This document shows, in pieces, positions 19,130 through 28,670 of a stretch of DNA of 62,386 nt. Positions within the stretch are counted from its first letter, which is position 1. Each line of letters begins with the position of its first letter. The notes below the pieces were generated by a model. It ran no database searches, was not told where the DNA came from, and saw only the letters and a program-made list of their open reading frames with translations. Origin of the DNA: Saccharopolyspora oryzae (GTDB taxonomy: Bacteria > Actinomycetota > Actinomycetes > Mycobacteriales > Pseudonocardiaceae); contig NZ_JAQGLA010000040.1 of NCBI RefSeq assembly GCF_027853915.1, forward strand, positions 1 to 62,386, in the 5' to 3' direction. A program made the translations under genes and the position numbers.

Positions 19130-21949
19130 CTACTGGGTTCGGTCGGGTTCGCCGCAGTGCTCGGCGATCATTGCGCGGGCGCGGTGCTCCAGCTCGATGG
19201 CGGTGTCCCAGCCCGGGGCCCTGGGCTGGATGGGTTCGCCGATGGTCACGTGGACCGGGTTGTGGTGGCGGAAGTGGTGGTTGCCGGGTTTGAGGATGTC
19301 GCGGGTGCCGTGCAGTGCCACCGGGATCACGGGTCGCCCGCTGCGGGCCGCCGCGATGAAGGCTCCAGCGTGGAATGGTCGCAGTCCTGGATCGGAGGAG
19401 AGGCCCCCTTCCGGGTGTATGACGAGTTGTTGGCCTTCGCGTGCCGCGCGGGTGAGCCTGTCGGTGTCGGTGACGCCCTGCTCGCGGTCGGTGCGTTCGA
19501 CGAACAGCGTGCCGAGCCGTCGGAGCAGGAATCCGACTGCTGGTCGGGTTGCGAGGACTTCTGCCGCGACGAACGTGCACCGGCCTGGCAGGGCTGCGAT
19601 CAGTGCGATGTCGTCGAGGTAGCTGGCATGGTTGGCGACGACGATGCTGCTCGGGGTGCGGGTGAGTTGCTCGGCACCGGTCACGATGAGGTGGGTGCCG
19701 GTCAGGCGGGCCAGACTCCGGGCCGCTTGGCGGGCGATCGCGGGTGCGGCTCTGGGGAGCAGCGCAGCTGCGAGGACCGTGGGGCCACCGATGGCGACCG
19801 CCAGGAACCAGCACCAAGCCGTGAAGATCGCGACGGACATCAGCTGTCCGGTCCTGCGCGACCAGGCGATCGCAGCGATCACCGGAGACCTCGCCCGCTG
19901 CCACGACAGTGAGCGGGGCGGAGCGCTGATCGTGCCCCGCTCGTACGATTCGCGGCTGGCGGTGCGGCGAATCTTCCCGCTCGGGGTCTTGGGCACGGAG
20001 CCGAGCGGAGCGAGGACGACGTCGTCGGGTGCGACGTCGAAGAGGTCGATCGCGGTGGCGGTGATGCGTTCTCGAAGTCCGGCCAGAACTGCGGGTTCGG
20101 TCTGAGGGGTTTCGGCGATCACGATGAATCGTTCGGGCTCATCCCCGCGCCCGGTGCTGGCGAATGCGACGACGCAACCGTTCCGGATTCCGGGGAGGTC
20201 GCCGACGGCGGCTTCGAGTTCTTCCGGGTGCAGGTTGCGTCCAGCACGAATGATGAGGTCCTTGACCCGACCGGTGACGTAGAGCTCGCCGGCGTCGAGG
20301 TATCCGAGATCGCTGGTGTCCAGCCAGCCGTGACGTATAAGGGCATGGGTCTCTTGCGGGTTGCGGAAGTAGCCCTGGGTCGCGGAAGGCCCCCGGAACT
20401 CGATCCGCCCCTCCTGCCGGTCGCCGAGCTCGCTGCCGGTTCTGCTGACGATGCGGATTTCGTGGCCAACGAGAGGTATGCCGCAGGCTACGTACGCCAG
20501 CGGATCGGGGTCGTCGGAGGCGGCGGGGAGCGCCTGCCCGGAGCGTTCGAACTCTGCTCGGGCAACGCGATCCACGACGGGCCCGCGCCCTGCGGGTGGA
20601 AAGGTGAGACCCACGCAGGCCTCGGCGAGTCCGTAGGCGGGGACCATCGCTGCCGGCTGGAACCCGTACGGCTGGAAGCGTTCGGTGAACCTGTGCAAGG
20701 TGTCCGCGTGCACCGGCTCGGCGCCGTTGAACGCGATCCGCCACGAGCTCAGATCCAATCCGTCCAGTTCGGACCGGTCGATTTCCCGCAGGCACAGTTC
20801 GTAGGCGAAGTTGGGCGCTGCCGACAGGGTTCCCCGGTGGGTGTGGATGGCCCACAACCACCGCGCAGGTCTGGTCAAGAATGCCGATGGCGGCATGATC
20901 ACCAGTTGATGTCCGAGGTAGAGGCAGGACAACCAGGCCCCGATCAACCCCATGTCGTGGTACAGCGGCAGCCAGCTGATGAAGACGTCCGATGTGGACA
21001 CCCGTGCGGCTTGGGCCATGGCCCGGATGTTGGACAGCAGGTTCGCGTGCGTGAGCACAACGCCCTTGGGGTTCCCGGTGCTGCCCGAGGTGTACTGGAG
21101 CAGGGCGACGTCGGCCGGGCCACGATCGACGGGGCCGGCCTGGCCGTGGTCGTGCAGCTCAGCAGGTGTGAGGACGTTCCGGAGGGAGGGGACGTGGCTG
21201 CGCACGAGCCGCTCGAACCGCGCGGCTGCGGGCTCGGTGATCAGCGCAGCCGCTCGGGCGTTGTCCAGGATGCTCACCTGGCGGCGGAGGTGGTCGGCCA
21301 GCTGCGACGGCCGGGCAGGTGGGTAGATCGGCACCGGAATCCCGCCGGCCAGGAGTACCCCGGTGAAGCTGGTGAAGTAGTCCCCGCTGGTGGGCAGCAT
21401 GAGCGCCACAGTGTCTCGAGGCCGCACGCCGCGAGCCTGCAATCCCGCGGCCACCACGGCGGCACTGCGGTGCAGATCGCCGAAGCTGAGAATCTCGTCA
21501 TCGTCGTCGCGCAGGACCCGCACGTGCTGCCGATCCGGATGCACCTGGACATGCCAGGACAGCGCTTCGGTGAGGGTGGTTGCAGCGGCGGGAACCCCCT
21601 GCGCTGCCCGGGGCGGAGCACTCCGGCCGCCGGTATCTCGGAGCCCGCCCGCTCCTGACGCGCCTCGTACCGCCTGGAGAAGATCGCGGGGTGTCTCGAT
21701 GCTGCTGAGCACACCTTCCTGGAGCTTGACCCCGAAGGTCCTCTCGACTCGTCCCAGCAGCTCCGCGAGTGCGAGGCTGTCGAGCCCGAGGTCGCGCTCG
21801 AAATCGCTGTCCAGCGTCGCTGCCGCTACTGCGTCCGGAGGTCGGCGCTCCGCGGCCAGCGTGCGGACCACAGCCAGCAGGAGTTCTTCGTCGTCGTGGT
21901 GCCGAGCTTCGTGCGCGAACATGATTCGTGGTCCGTGGTCGGGTGTCAC
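19130..21949 (-). CDS. Three-domain protein: acyl carrier protein - fatty acyl-AMP ligase - PlsC acyltransferase
   Basis: 939 residues. (1) ACP domain at about 15-95 with phosphopantetheine Ser58 in ERDLGLDSLALAELLGRVE. (2) FadD/FAAL-type adenylation domain at about 125-665: LLQYTSGSTGNPKGVVLTH, WLPLYHDMGLIGAWL, DTSDLGYLDAGELYVTGR, KTPSGKIRRTA. (3) A membrane segment near 700 (AIFTAWCWFLAVAIGGPTVL), then a PlsC domain with VVANHASYLDDIAL (NHx4D) and HPEGGLSSDPGLRPFHAGAF. It should activate a fatty acid, load it on its own ACP and transfer it to a lysophospholipid or another acceptor. The GTG start has AAGGGCGG upstream and overlaps the pup stop (GTGA), so it is translationally coupled to Pup. 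Confidence 0.9.
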   Translation of the reverse strand: MTPDHGPRIMFAHEARHHDDEELLLAVVRTLAAERRPPDAVAAATLDSDFERDLGLDSLALAELLGRVERTFGVKLQEGVLSSIETPRDLLQAVRGASGAGGLRDTGGRSAPPRAAQGVPAAATTLTEALSWHVQVHPDRQHVRVLRDDDDEILSFGDLHRSAAVVAAGLQARGVRPRDTVALMLPTSGDYFTSFTGVLLAGGIPVPIYPPARPSQLADHLRRQVSILDNARAAALITEPAAARFERLVRSHVPSLRNVLTPAELHDHGQAGPVDRGPADVALLQYTSGSTGNPKGVVLTHANLLSNIRAMAQAARVSTSDVFISWLPLYHDMGLIGAWLSCLYLGHQLVIMPPSAFLTRPARWLWAIHTHRGTLSAAPNFAYELCLREIDRSELDGLDLSSWRIAFNGAEPVHADTLHRFTERFQPYGFQPAAMVPAYGLAEACVGLTFPPAGRGPVVDRVARAEFERSGQALPAASDDPDPLAYVACGIPLVGHEIRIVSRTGSELGDRQEGRIEFRGPSATQGYFRNPQETHALIRHGWLDTSDLGYLDAGELYVTGRVKDLIIRAGRNLHPEELEAAVGDLPGIRNGCVVAFASTGRGDEPERFIVIAETPQTEPAVLAGLRERITATAIDLFDVAPDDVVLAPLGSVPKTPSGKIRRTASRESYERGTISAPPRSLSWQRARSPVIAAIAWSRRTGQLMSVAIFTAWCWFLAVAIGGPTVLAAALLPRAAPAIARQAARSLARLTGTHLIVTGAEQLTRTPSSIVVANHASYLDDIALIAALPGRCTFVAAEVLATRPAVGFLLRRLGTLFVERTDREQGVTDTDRLTRAAREGQQLVIHPEGGLSSDPGLRPFHAGAFIAAARSGRPVIPVALHGTRDILKPGNHHFRHHNPVHVTIGEPIQPRAPGWDTAIELEHRARAMIAEHCGEPDRTQ

Positions 21950-22134
21950 TGACCGCCCTTCTGGACGTAAGAGCGAACGAACTCGGCGGCGTTGTCCTCG
22001 AGGACGTCATCGATGTCGTCCAGGAGGGATTCGGTGGCGCCGTCGAGCTCGTGGCGGCGGTCCGCACCACGCGGCGCGGGGGCGGGCGGGTCGTCGTCGT
22101 GGTGGATGTGCTTGTGGGGCCTCTCCTGTCGCAT
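21946..22134 (-). CDS. pup: Prokaryotic ubiquitin-like protein Pup (orphan copy)
   Basis: 62 residues. The C-terminal half, ESLLDDIDDVLEDNAAEF followed by VRSYVQKGGQ, matches M. tuberculosis Pup almost residue for residue and ends in the GGQ that Dop deamidates to GGE before PafA ligation. The N-terminus is disordered-looking and charged (HKHIHHDDDPPAPAPRG), His-rich unlike typical Pup. ATG 22134 has a GGGGGG ribosome site; a longer frame from 22170 is unlikely. Normally pup lies next to prcBA and dop, but here it overlaps an ACP-FAAL-PlsC gene inside a DevR-type island. None of prcA, prcB, dop, pafA or mpa is in the window. Whether the genome has another pup cannot be seen here. Confidence 0.93.
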   Translation of the reverse strand: MRQERPHKHIHHDDDPPAPAPRGADRRHELDGATESLLDDIDDVLEDNAAEFVRSYVQKGGQ

Positions 22135-22230
22135 TGCGCACCCCCCTGCGATCGGTGCCCCGTTCTCCACGCTCGAGCCGTCGAGAACGGTGTGCTTCCA
22201 AGGATTCGAAGCGGCAGCAGATCGGGTACA

Positions 22231-22246
22231 GGGGCCTTCGGCCCTT
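22231..22246. promoter_or_regulatory. Candidate DevR box between pup and divergent gene
   Basis: GGGGCCTTCGGCCCTT carries GGGCC-TTCG-GCCC, near the GGGnC-n4-GnCCC core. It lies about 97 bases upstream of pup and 21 bases upstream of the divergent hypothetical gene. It could also be a simple hairpin. Confidence 0.4.
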
Positions 22247-22266
22247 CTCCGGTGGGCCGACGAGGC

Positions 22267-22761
22267 ATGCGATGTCTAGTGGGGGACAGGCAGGTTCCGA
22301 CCTTGGCGGTGAGGGCTGTGCGGTCGCGAGCTCATCCGGACGACGCCGTCCTGTTCGACGGGAACTGGGCGGACATCGTGGGTGCGGCAGAGGCAGCCGG
22401 ACGCACGGTCGCGGGGCTGTTCGAAGCCAGGAGCGAGGAGGCTGGGCTGGGGCGAGTCGTACGGGTGGAGGTGGAGGTCGGTCCTCCAGGAAGTCCCTTG
22501 GTGGCTTGGCTGCTGTGCACAGGGCGGGCGCGGTGCTCGAGTTCCGGCGTGGCCGTGATCCGCATTGACCTTGAAACTGCGGGAACTGGCCGGGCAGTGG
22601 CACTGCGCATGCCAGAGGCCTACGGGGAAGCCTACTGCGCCGTGCTGGCAGAAGAAGCCGGCGCAATGGCAGCGAGCCGCGTCGTGCTCGCTGCGGAACC
22701 GATCGACATACCCAAGCCTCGCCGGCGGACTCGGGAGTTGGGCGTCAAGTCGCGCTCATGA
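22267..22761 (+). CDS. Hypothetical protein
   Basis: 164 residues, not recognised. ATG 22267 has GACGAGGC upstream; GTG 22279 is an alternative. Visible features: DDAVLFDGNWADIVGAAEAA near the N-terminus, a beta-rich middle (RVVRVEVEVGPPGSPLVAWL), and a basic C-terminus (PKPRRRTRELGVKSRS). No signal peptide or membrane helix. It is divergent from pup, with a candidate DevR box between, and 49 bases upstream of a universal stress gene, so it probably belongs to the stress regulon. Confidence 0.6.
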   Translation: MRCLVGDRQVPTLAVRAVRSRAHPDDAVLFDGNWADIVGAAEAAGRTVAGLFEARSEEAGLGRVVRVEVEVGPPGSPLVAWLLCTGRARCSSSGVAVIRIDLETAGTGRAVALRMPEAYGEAYCAVLAEEAGAMAASRVVLAAEPIDIPKPRRRTRELGVKSRS

Positions 22762-22810
22762 GCTTCTCCCGAGCATGTGACCGCACGGCGGTCCGGGGAG
22801 GGCGCCTTCG

Positions 22811-23689
22811 ATGTCGGAGTTCGCTCATGAAGTCGTCGTGGGGCTCGATGCTTCCGAGGCGTCCCGGCACGCCGCGAGATGGGCGGCTCGCGAAGCCGCC
22901 AGCAGGCGTCGAACGCTCCTCCTCGTGCACGTGTTCCCCCGTCCGCTGCTGGAACTCGCCAGATCTCGCCTGCCGGGCGGCTCGGAACCGCGCGATCCGC
23001 TGCAACGGGCCATAGGCCTGGAGTTGAACGCGGTCGTGGAGCAGTGCGTCCAGATCGCGCCCGGGTTGGAAGTGCGCACCGAGCTGCTCTCGGGCGACCC
23101 GGTCGAGGTGCTGGCGGGGATATCCGAGCACGCCGAGCTGCTCGTGCTGGGGTCGTCAGGTATCGGCAGCCCGGATCTGGAGCTGGTCGGTTCGACAGCT
23201 GCCGACTTGCTTACCCGCCAGAAGGGTTCGCCGGTCGTCATCACCCGCGGCGAGGAGCAGATCGGGCAGGAGGCCCGGGATGTCGTCGTCGGCGTGGACG
23301 GATCGCAGAACAGCGTCCGGGCGGTTGACTTCGCCTTCGACTTCGCTGCCCGGCACAGGTGCCGACTGGTCGCGGTGCACGCCTGGAGCGATCTGCCGCT
23401 GGACCACGTGCAGGACTGGGCTGTTGATCGTGATGCGGCGCGCTGGGAAGCCTCAGAGCTGCTGTCGCGCTCCTTGGCCGGCTGCGCGGAACGGCACCCG
23501 GATGTCGCGGTGCAGGAAGTGGTCAGGGATCAGCGTCCCGCACGAGCGCTCGTCGACGTGTCGCGGGACGCCGGGTTGCTGGTGGTCGGTAGTCATGGGA
23601 GGGGCCTGGGCCGCCGGGCCGTGCCGGGCTCGGTCAGCCACGCCGTGGTGCACGCCGCACCGTGCAGTGTCGCGGTTCTGCGCGGATAG
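22811..23689 (+). CDS. Universal stress protein, tandem UspA domains
   Basis: 292 residues, two UspA domains as in Rv2005c/Rv2623. Domain 1: VVVGLDASEASRHAARWAA ... VLGSSGIGSPDLELVGSTA. Domain 2: VVVGVDGSQNSVRAVDFAF ... VVGSHGRGLGRRAVPGSVSH. Both keep G-2X-G-9X-G(S/T), so ATP binding is likely. ATG has GGGGAGGGCG upstream. Rv2623 regulates growth during hypoxia in M. tuberculosis; similar sensing is inferred here. Confidence 0.92.
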   Translation: MSEFAHEVVVGLDASEASRHAARWAAREAASRRRTLLLVHVFPRPLLELARSRLPGGSEPRDPLQRAIGLELNAVVEQCVQIAPGLEVRTELLSGDPVEVLAGISEHAELLVLGSSGIGSPDLELVGSTAADLLTRQKGSPVVITRGEEQIGQEARDVVVGVDGSQNSVRAVDFAFDFAARHRCRLVAVHAWSDLPLDHVQDWAVDRDAARWEASELLSRSLAGCAERHPDVAVQEVVRDQRPARALVDVSRDAGLLVVGSHGRGLGRRAVPGSVSHAVVHAAPCSVAVLRG

Positions 23690-23850
23690 AGGACCCGATG
23701 CTCGCGTGGTCGCGCTGACGCAACCTTCAGCACTCCGGGCATGCCGGGCAAGAGGTCGGTCGGCCCTGGTTCGGCCGGAGCACGAGGGGGGAACGTGTCG
23801 GAAGGACCCGACATCACGCCGAACTCCGGGAGCTCTTGGGGGTGGAGGTC

Positions 23851-25191
23851 ATGCCGTTCGTCGATCGCAGGGAAGCAGGACGGCGGCTGGGCAAGAAGTT
23901 GCGCTATCTGAGGGGGCCCGAGGTCGTGGTGCTCGGGCTACCTCGAGGCGGTGTTCCGGTCGCGTTCGAAGTGGCCCGGGAGCTGGACGCGCCGCTGGAC
24001 GTGATCGTGGTGCGGAAGCTGGGGGTGCCCTTCCACCCGGAACTGGGGATGGGGGCGATCGGTGAAGGAGGTGTTCGCGTCGTCAACGACGACGTCGTCC
24101 GGCGGGCTGGGATCACTCGCGGGGAGCTGGCCGGCGTCGAGGAGCGGGAGCGCGCCGAGCTGGAGTTGCGCGCGCAGCACTTCCGCCGCGGGCGCGCGCC
24201 GGAGCAACTGTCGGGGCGGACCGCAGTCGTGGTCGACGACGGGGTCGCGACCGGTTCCACCGCTGCGGCGGCCTGCCGGATAGCCCGCGCGAACGGGGCT
24301 GAGCGCGTGGTCCTGGCCGTGCCAGTCGGGGCACCTGATGCGTTGGACGGGCTTGGTGATGTCGTCGACGAGTTGGTGTGCTTGGAAGCGCCGGAGCGCT
24401 TCGTGGCGATCGGGCAGTGGTACGCGAACTTCGCGCAAACCTCGGATGCGGAGGTCCTGGATCTGCTCCACCGAGCGGCGCGGACCCATCCGGCTTCGGC
24501 TGGTGGCCCTGCGGTGGATCCCGACGTGTGGATGCGGGATGAGGAGGTGCGGGTCCAGGCCGGGCGGGTGCGGCTGGCCGGGCACCTCACAGTGCCCGAA
24601 GCGGAGCGCGCCGAGGGGGTCGTCGTTTTCGCGCACGGCAGCGGCAGCAGCCGGCACAGTCCGCGCAACCGGTACGTCGCCGGGATCCTCAACCGGGCCG
24701 GGCTGGGGACCTTGCTGTTCGACCTGCTCGACCGGAACGAGGAGCTCGACCGGGCGAACGTGTTCGACATCGAACTGCTGGGGCACCGGCTGGTCGAGGT
24801 GACCGAATGGCTGCGCACCCAGCCGGAGACCGACGGCCTGGGCATCGGCTACTTCGGCGCCAGCACCGGCGCTGCCGCCGCGTTGTGGGCCGCTGCCGAA
24901 GACCCCACCGGGGTGGCCGCTGTCGTCTCCCGCGGCGGGCGGCCCGACCTGGCTGCCGAGCGCCTGGCCGAAGTCCGGGCACCGACCTTGTTGATCGTCG
25001 GTGGTCGCGACGACGCGGTCATCGGGCTCAACCAGCAAGCCCGAGCGCTGCTCAGGTGCGAGAACCGGCTGGCGATCGTGCCTGGCGCGACCCACCTCTT
25101 CGAAGAGGAAGGAACTCTCGACCAAGCCGCAGGACTGGCCCGGGACTGGTTCATCGACCACCTCACACCGGCCAGACAACCCATCCTCTGA
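23851..25191 (+). CDS. Phosphoribosyltransferase - dienelactone hydrolase fusion (Rv0571c-like)
   Basis: 446 residues. The N-terminal PRT domain has LGLPRGGVPVAFEVARELDA and the PRPP loop VVVDDGVATGSTAAAA. The C-terminal alpha/beta hydrolase has VVVFAHGSGSSRHSPRNRYV, the nucleophile elbow GYFGASTGAAAALWAA (Ser), DDAVIG, and a terminal His in PGATHLFEEEG. The same fusion is M. tuberculosis Rv0571c, a DosR-regulon member of unknown activity. Start ATG 23851 follows GGGGGTGGAGGTC. A partial DevR-like half-site lies near 23752-23768 but is weak. Confidence 0.9.
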   Translation: MPFVDRREAGRRLGKKLRYLRGPEVVVLGLPRGGVPVAFEVARELDAPLDVIVVRKLGVPFHPELGMGAIGEGGVRVVNDDVVRRAGITRGELAGVEERERAELELRAQHFRRGRAPEQLSGRTAVVVDDGVATGSTAAAACRIARANGAERVVLAVPVGAPDALDGLGDVVDELVCLEAPERFVAIGQWYANFAQTSDAEVLDLLHRAARTHPASAGGPAVDPDVWMRDEEVRVQAGRVRLAGHLTVPEAERAEGVVVFAHGSGSSRHSPRNRYVAGILNRAGLGTLLFDLLDRNEELDRANVFDIELLGHRLVEVTEWLRTQPETDGLGIGYFGASTGAAAALWAAAEDPTGVAAVVSRGGRPDLAAERLAEVRAPTLLIVGGRDDAVIGLNQQARALLRCENRLAIVPGATHLFEEEGTLDQAAGLARDWFIDHLTPARQPIL

Positions 25192-25291
25192 CGCTTCATC
25201 ATCCCGGGCGGTTGCAGCAGAGCAGGCTTGCTGGACCTGGGTACACAGCAGGTAGGCGGCTGCCCGGCGGAACGAATGGAGTGGTCGTGTC

Positions 25292-26131
25292 ATGACGCCG
25301 AAACAGGGCCTGCCGGTGCTGGCGGGAGTGGACGGTTCCGAGCAGTCGTCGGTGGCCGCGTTGTGGGCGAGCGAGGAGGCCGACCTCCGGGATGCGCCGC
25401 TTCGGCTGGTGGCGGTCACGCAAGAGGGCGCGGACGAGGAGGTGTGGGAGTTCCTGTCGGACGCGGCGGACCGGTGCCGCAGCGAGCGTCCTCGTGCGGA
25501 GATCTTCGAGGAGATCCGGCACGGCCGTCCCATCGAAGAACTGCTCTGGGCCTCCGGGAATGCGCAACTGCTCGTGATCGGATCGCGGGGGCGCGGTCGT
25601 GTCGCTGAAGCGGTGCTGGGTTCCGTGAGCTCTGCGGTGGCAATGCACGCCCGCTGTCCGGTGGTCGTCGTTCACGACGCCCGCAGCACCTTCACCACCG
25701 GACCCGTGGTGGTGGGGGTGGACGGATCCGAACCGAGCCGGGCGGCCCTGCGCTTCGCCTTCGAGACCGCTTCTGCGCGGAGGAACGACCTGGTGGCGGT
25801 GCGGGTGTGGCGGCCGATCAACGCTGAGTACTCCTGGGCGGAAAGCCCGCCGGGCGTTTCCCTTTTCAGCTTGGACGATGCGCAGCGCGAATTGGCCGAC
25901 GAGCTCGGCGAGTGGCGTGAGAAGTACCCGAACGTCGAGGTTCGCGGCGATGTCCGCTTCGGCCATCCGGTCGAAGAACTGACCTCTGCCGCGCTGCACG
26001 CCCAGTTGCTCGTGGTCGGCCATCGCGGTCTTGGCGGGTTCCAGCGCTTGTTGCTGGGTTCGGTGGCCAGTGGAGTGCTGCACCACGTCGACAGCCCGGT
26101 GGCGATCGTCCGAAGTCTCGGCGTCGCATGA
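25292..26131 (+). CDS. Universal stress protein, tandem UspA domains
   Basis: 279 residues. Domain 1: VLAGVDGSEQSSVAALWAS ... VIGSRGRGRVAEAVLGSVSS. Domain 2: VVVGVDGSEPSRAALRFAF ... VVGHRGLGGFQRLLLGSVAS. Both ATP motifs are intact. Third USP gene of the island; it converges with the hemerythrin-ATPase gene across a 98-base gap that contains no gene. Confidence 0.92.
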   Translation: MTPKQGLPVLAGVDGSEQSSVAALWASEEADLRDAPLRLVAVTQEGADEEVWEFLSDAADRCRSERPRAEIFEEIRHGRPIEELLWASGNAQLLVIGSRGRGRVAEAVLGSVSSAVAMHARCPVVVVHDARSTFTTGPVVVGVDGSEPSRAALRFAFETASARRNDLVAVRVWRPINAEYSWAESPPGVSLFSLDDAQRELADELGEWREKYPNVEVRGDVRFGHPVEELTSAALHAQLLVVGHRGLGGFQRLLLGSVASGVLHHVDSPVAIVRSLGVA

Positions 26132-26229
26132 GTCGGGCCGGACACTGAACGTGGATCCGCTGGCGGCAAGCTGATAGCCCCCGGTCCGATCGCCGCGAAC
26201 GAGTAGCGGGTGCCGCAGCGTCCGCGTGG

Positions 26230-28575
26230 TCAGGGCGTGCGGTCGGGGTCGGCGAGGGCGAAGTAGTTCTCCTCCTCCTGCGCGAAGTGCAGGCGGAGGA
26301 CCGCGTACAGGCCGTAGAGAGTGGCCAGGAGGTCCTGGGCCTGCTCGCTGGTGATGTGGCCGTGCGACTCGGCCTGCTCGGCGTGGGTTCCCAGTCTCCG
26401 GCTGAGCCGGTCGATCTCCGCGTGCATGCGGCTCATGGTCGCGGTGGCGTCCGGACTCCCCAGGAGCCCGGCCAGGGCGGGGTAGAGCTGCGCTTCTTCC
26501 GCATGTTCGTGCGGGAGCAGCCGCCGGTTCAGGAATTCGCGCGTCTGGAGCAGTGACGTGAGCGCCTTCGCCGAGGTGGGGTCCGCGGAGACGAGGTCGG
26601 CGGTGTCGCGGACCAGGTGCAGGGTTTCGCGGAGTTTCTGCTGCTGAGAGGCGAAGTGGTTAAGGAGGTCCTCGGTCGATGGCGGCACTGCGGGCTCGTC
26701 GCGCCGTCCGCGTCCGAGTGCGCGCAGTGCGTTGGTGATGACCGTGATGTCGATGCCTTCTTGCAGCAGTGCGCCCGCCGCCGGTGGGAGCCGGCCGAAG
26801 GCGGCGAAGCCCATGGCGATGATCGACAGGCACATGCCGATGGCTGCGCTCTGCACGGCGATGCCTCGTGCACGTCTGGCAATGCTCATGGCGTCGGCGA
26901 GGCGGTCGAGCCGGTCGGTGGTGAGTACGACGTCGGCGGCTTCCGATGATGCGGTTGCGCCCCGGGCACCCATCGCGACACCAACCGTCGCGGCTGCCAG
27001 AGCAGGGGCGTCGTTGACCCCGTCGCCGACCATGATGGTGGTGGCCCTCGTGGTTTCGTCTCGCACGCAGGCCACTTTTCCCGCTGGTGTTCGTTCCGCG
27101 TGGACCCAGTCCAGTCCGAGCACGGTGGCGACTTCCCGAGCAGGCTCGGCGCGATCGCCGGTGAGCATGACCAGTCGGTGCAAGCCGGCTCGTCGCAGTC
27201 GCTTGAGGGTCCTGGGGGCGTCGTTGCGGACCGGGTCGCGCAGCAGTACTGCGCCCTGCAAGTCTCCTTCGCAGCTGACCCAGGCGATGGCTGCTGCGTC
27301 GAGCACGGCTCGGTTGAGCGCAGCGGAGACCCAGCGGGGCTTCTCCTCGGGCAGCGCGAGCTTCCCGACCTCCACGCGTTTGCCGTCGACGATGCCGCTC
27401 ATACCCCGGCCGGGTTGCTCCGAGGCCTCGCGTGGTTCGGTCAACGCGAGGTTCTGCCTGCGGGCGTGCATCACGATGGCTTCGGCGAGCACGTGCGGGG
27501 AAGCCTGGTCCAGCGAGGCAGCCAACCTGAGCACTTCGCGAGGGGTGTTCGTCGGTGCGGTGGTGATTTCGATGACGGCAGGCCTGCCAGCGGTCAAGGT
27601 GCCTGTCTTGTCCAGGATCGCGGTGCTGGCGCAGCCGAGGTTCTCCAATGCTGCGCCGTCGCGGATGATCACGCCGATCCGGGAGGCACGGGACATGCCG
27701 GACACGATGGCCACCGGTACGGCTAGCAGGAGGGGACATGGTGTCGCGACCACCAGCACCGAGACGGCTCCGACGGCGGTTCCGGTGATCAGCCATGCCG
27801 CACCGGCCAGGAGCATCGCCAGTGGGAGGAACCACGTCGCGTACCTGTCGGCGAGCCGGACGACGGGTGCGCGCTCGGCGCTTGCCTGCTGTGCCAGCCG
27901 CACGATTCCGGAGTAAGTGCTCCCTGCTGCGCTTGTACCGGCCCGCAGCTCGAACGCGGAGCCGGCGTTGACCGCACCGCTGCGCACGGGATCTTCGGCG
28001 GCGCGTTCGACGGGTGTGGGTTCGCCGGTCAACACCGCCTCGTCGAGGACCGCGGCGCCGTCGCGGACGAGACCGTCCACCGGCACCACTTCACCAGGGT
28101 TCACCTGCAGAACATCGCCGATGTGCACTTGTTCCACGGGTACGGTCTCGAGCCCACCGCTGGTCCGGCGATGGGCGAATCGGGGTGCGCGCTCCAACAG
28201 CGCGCGCAGGTCGTGGGACGCCCGGTGTTGCGCTGCGGAGTCCAATGCCTGCCCAGTGGCCAGCATGACCGCTACCAGCGATCCGGCGAGGTATTCGTGC
28301 ACGGCGAGGGTGCCGCCGAGGGAGAGCACTGCGATGAGGTCGACGCCGGTGCGGCCTCGCCGCAACGCGTGAATCATCCAGGCCAGCGCGGGCACGATCG
28401 CGACCGCAGTGCCGACCATCCACGCCGCGTCAGCTGTGCTGGTGGCACCGGCTGCCCAAGCGAGGCCGCCCACCAGCAATGCACCGACCGTGACTACGAG
28501 CAGGGCCGGTTCGAACCAACGCCGGATGCGCAGTGCTGCGTTTCGCGGGTCATGTGGTGAAGGCGATTCCGGCAT
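26230..28575 (-). CDS. P1B-5-type metal ATPase with C-terminal hemerythrin domain
   Basis: 781 residues. P-type ATPase core: TGEPTPVERA actuator, membrane motif VVATPCPLLLAVPVAI (TPC-P, not CPC), phosphorylation site ILDKTGTLTAG, and [13 protein letters not shown]. No N-terminal HMA domain is present. Residues about 620-781 form a hemerythrin domain: HFASQQQKLRETLHL, LLPHEHAEEAQLYPAL, MHAEIDRLSRR, LHFAQEEENYFAL, with the His/Glu set for a di-iron site. This matches the reported P1B-5 class. The usual SEHP motif is SPHVLAEA, also divergent. It may export Fe, Co or Ni with oxygen or iron sensing by the hemerythrin part; the metal is not proven. Confidence 0.88.
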   Translation of the reverse strand: MPESPSPHDPRNAALRIRRWFEPALLVVTVGALLVGGLAWAAGATSTADAAWMVGTAVAIVPALAWMIHALRRGRTGVDLIAVLSLGGTLAVHEYLAGSLVAVMLATGQALDSAAQHRASHDLRALLERAPRFAHRRTSGGLETVPVEQVHIGDVLQVNPGEVVPVDGLVRDGAAVLDEAVLTGEPTPVERAAEDPVRSGAVNAGSAFELRAGTSAAGSTYSGIVRLAQQASAERAPVVRLADRYATWFLPLAMLLAGAAWLITGTAVGAVSVLVVATPCPLLLAVPVAIVSGMSRASRIGVIIRDGAALENLGCASTAILDKTGTLTAGRPAVIEITTAPTNTPREVLRLAASLDQASPHVLAEAIVMHARRQNLALTEPREASEQPGRGMSGIVDGKRVEVGKLALPEEKPRWVSAALNRAVLDAAAIAWVSCEGDLQGAVLLRDPVRNDAPRTLKRLRRAGLHRLVMLTGDRAEPAREVATVLGLDWVHAERTPAGKVACVRDETTRATTIMVGDGVNDAPALAAATVGVAMGARGATASSEAADVVLTTDRLDRLADAMSIARRARGIAVQSAAIGMCLSIIAMGFAAFGRLPPAAGALLQEGIDITVITNALRALGRGRRDEPAVPPSTEDLLNHFASQQQKLRETLHLVRDTADLVSADPTSAKALTSLLQTREFLNRRLLPHEHAEEAQLYPALAGLLGSPDATATMSRMHAEIDRLSRRLGTHAEQAESHGHITSEQAQDLLATLYGLYAVLRLHFAQEEENYFALADPDRTP

Positions 28576-28670
28576 GCCGAAGTCTCTCTGCGGAACGGCG
28601 GTTCAGGTCGCATCCGCGGCTCCTCGTAGCCGTTCGATGCTGCCACTGTGGGGCTCGGTATGTGCGCAGG

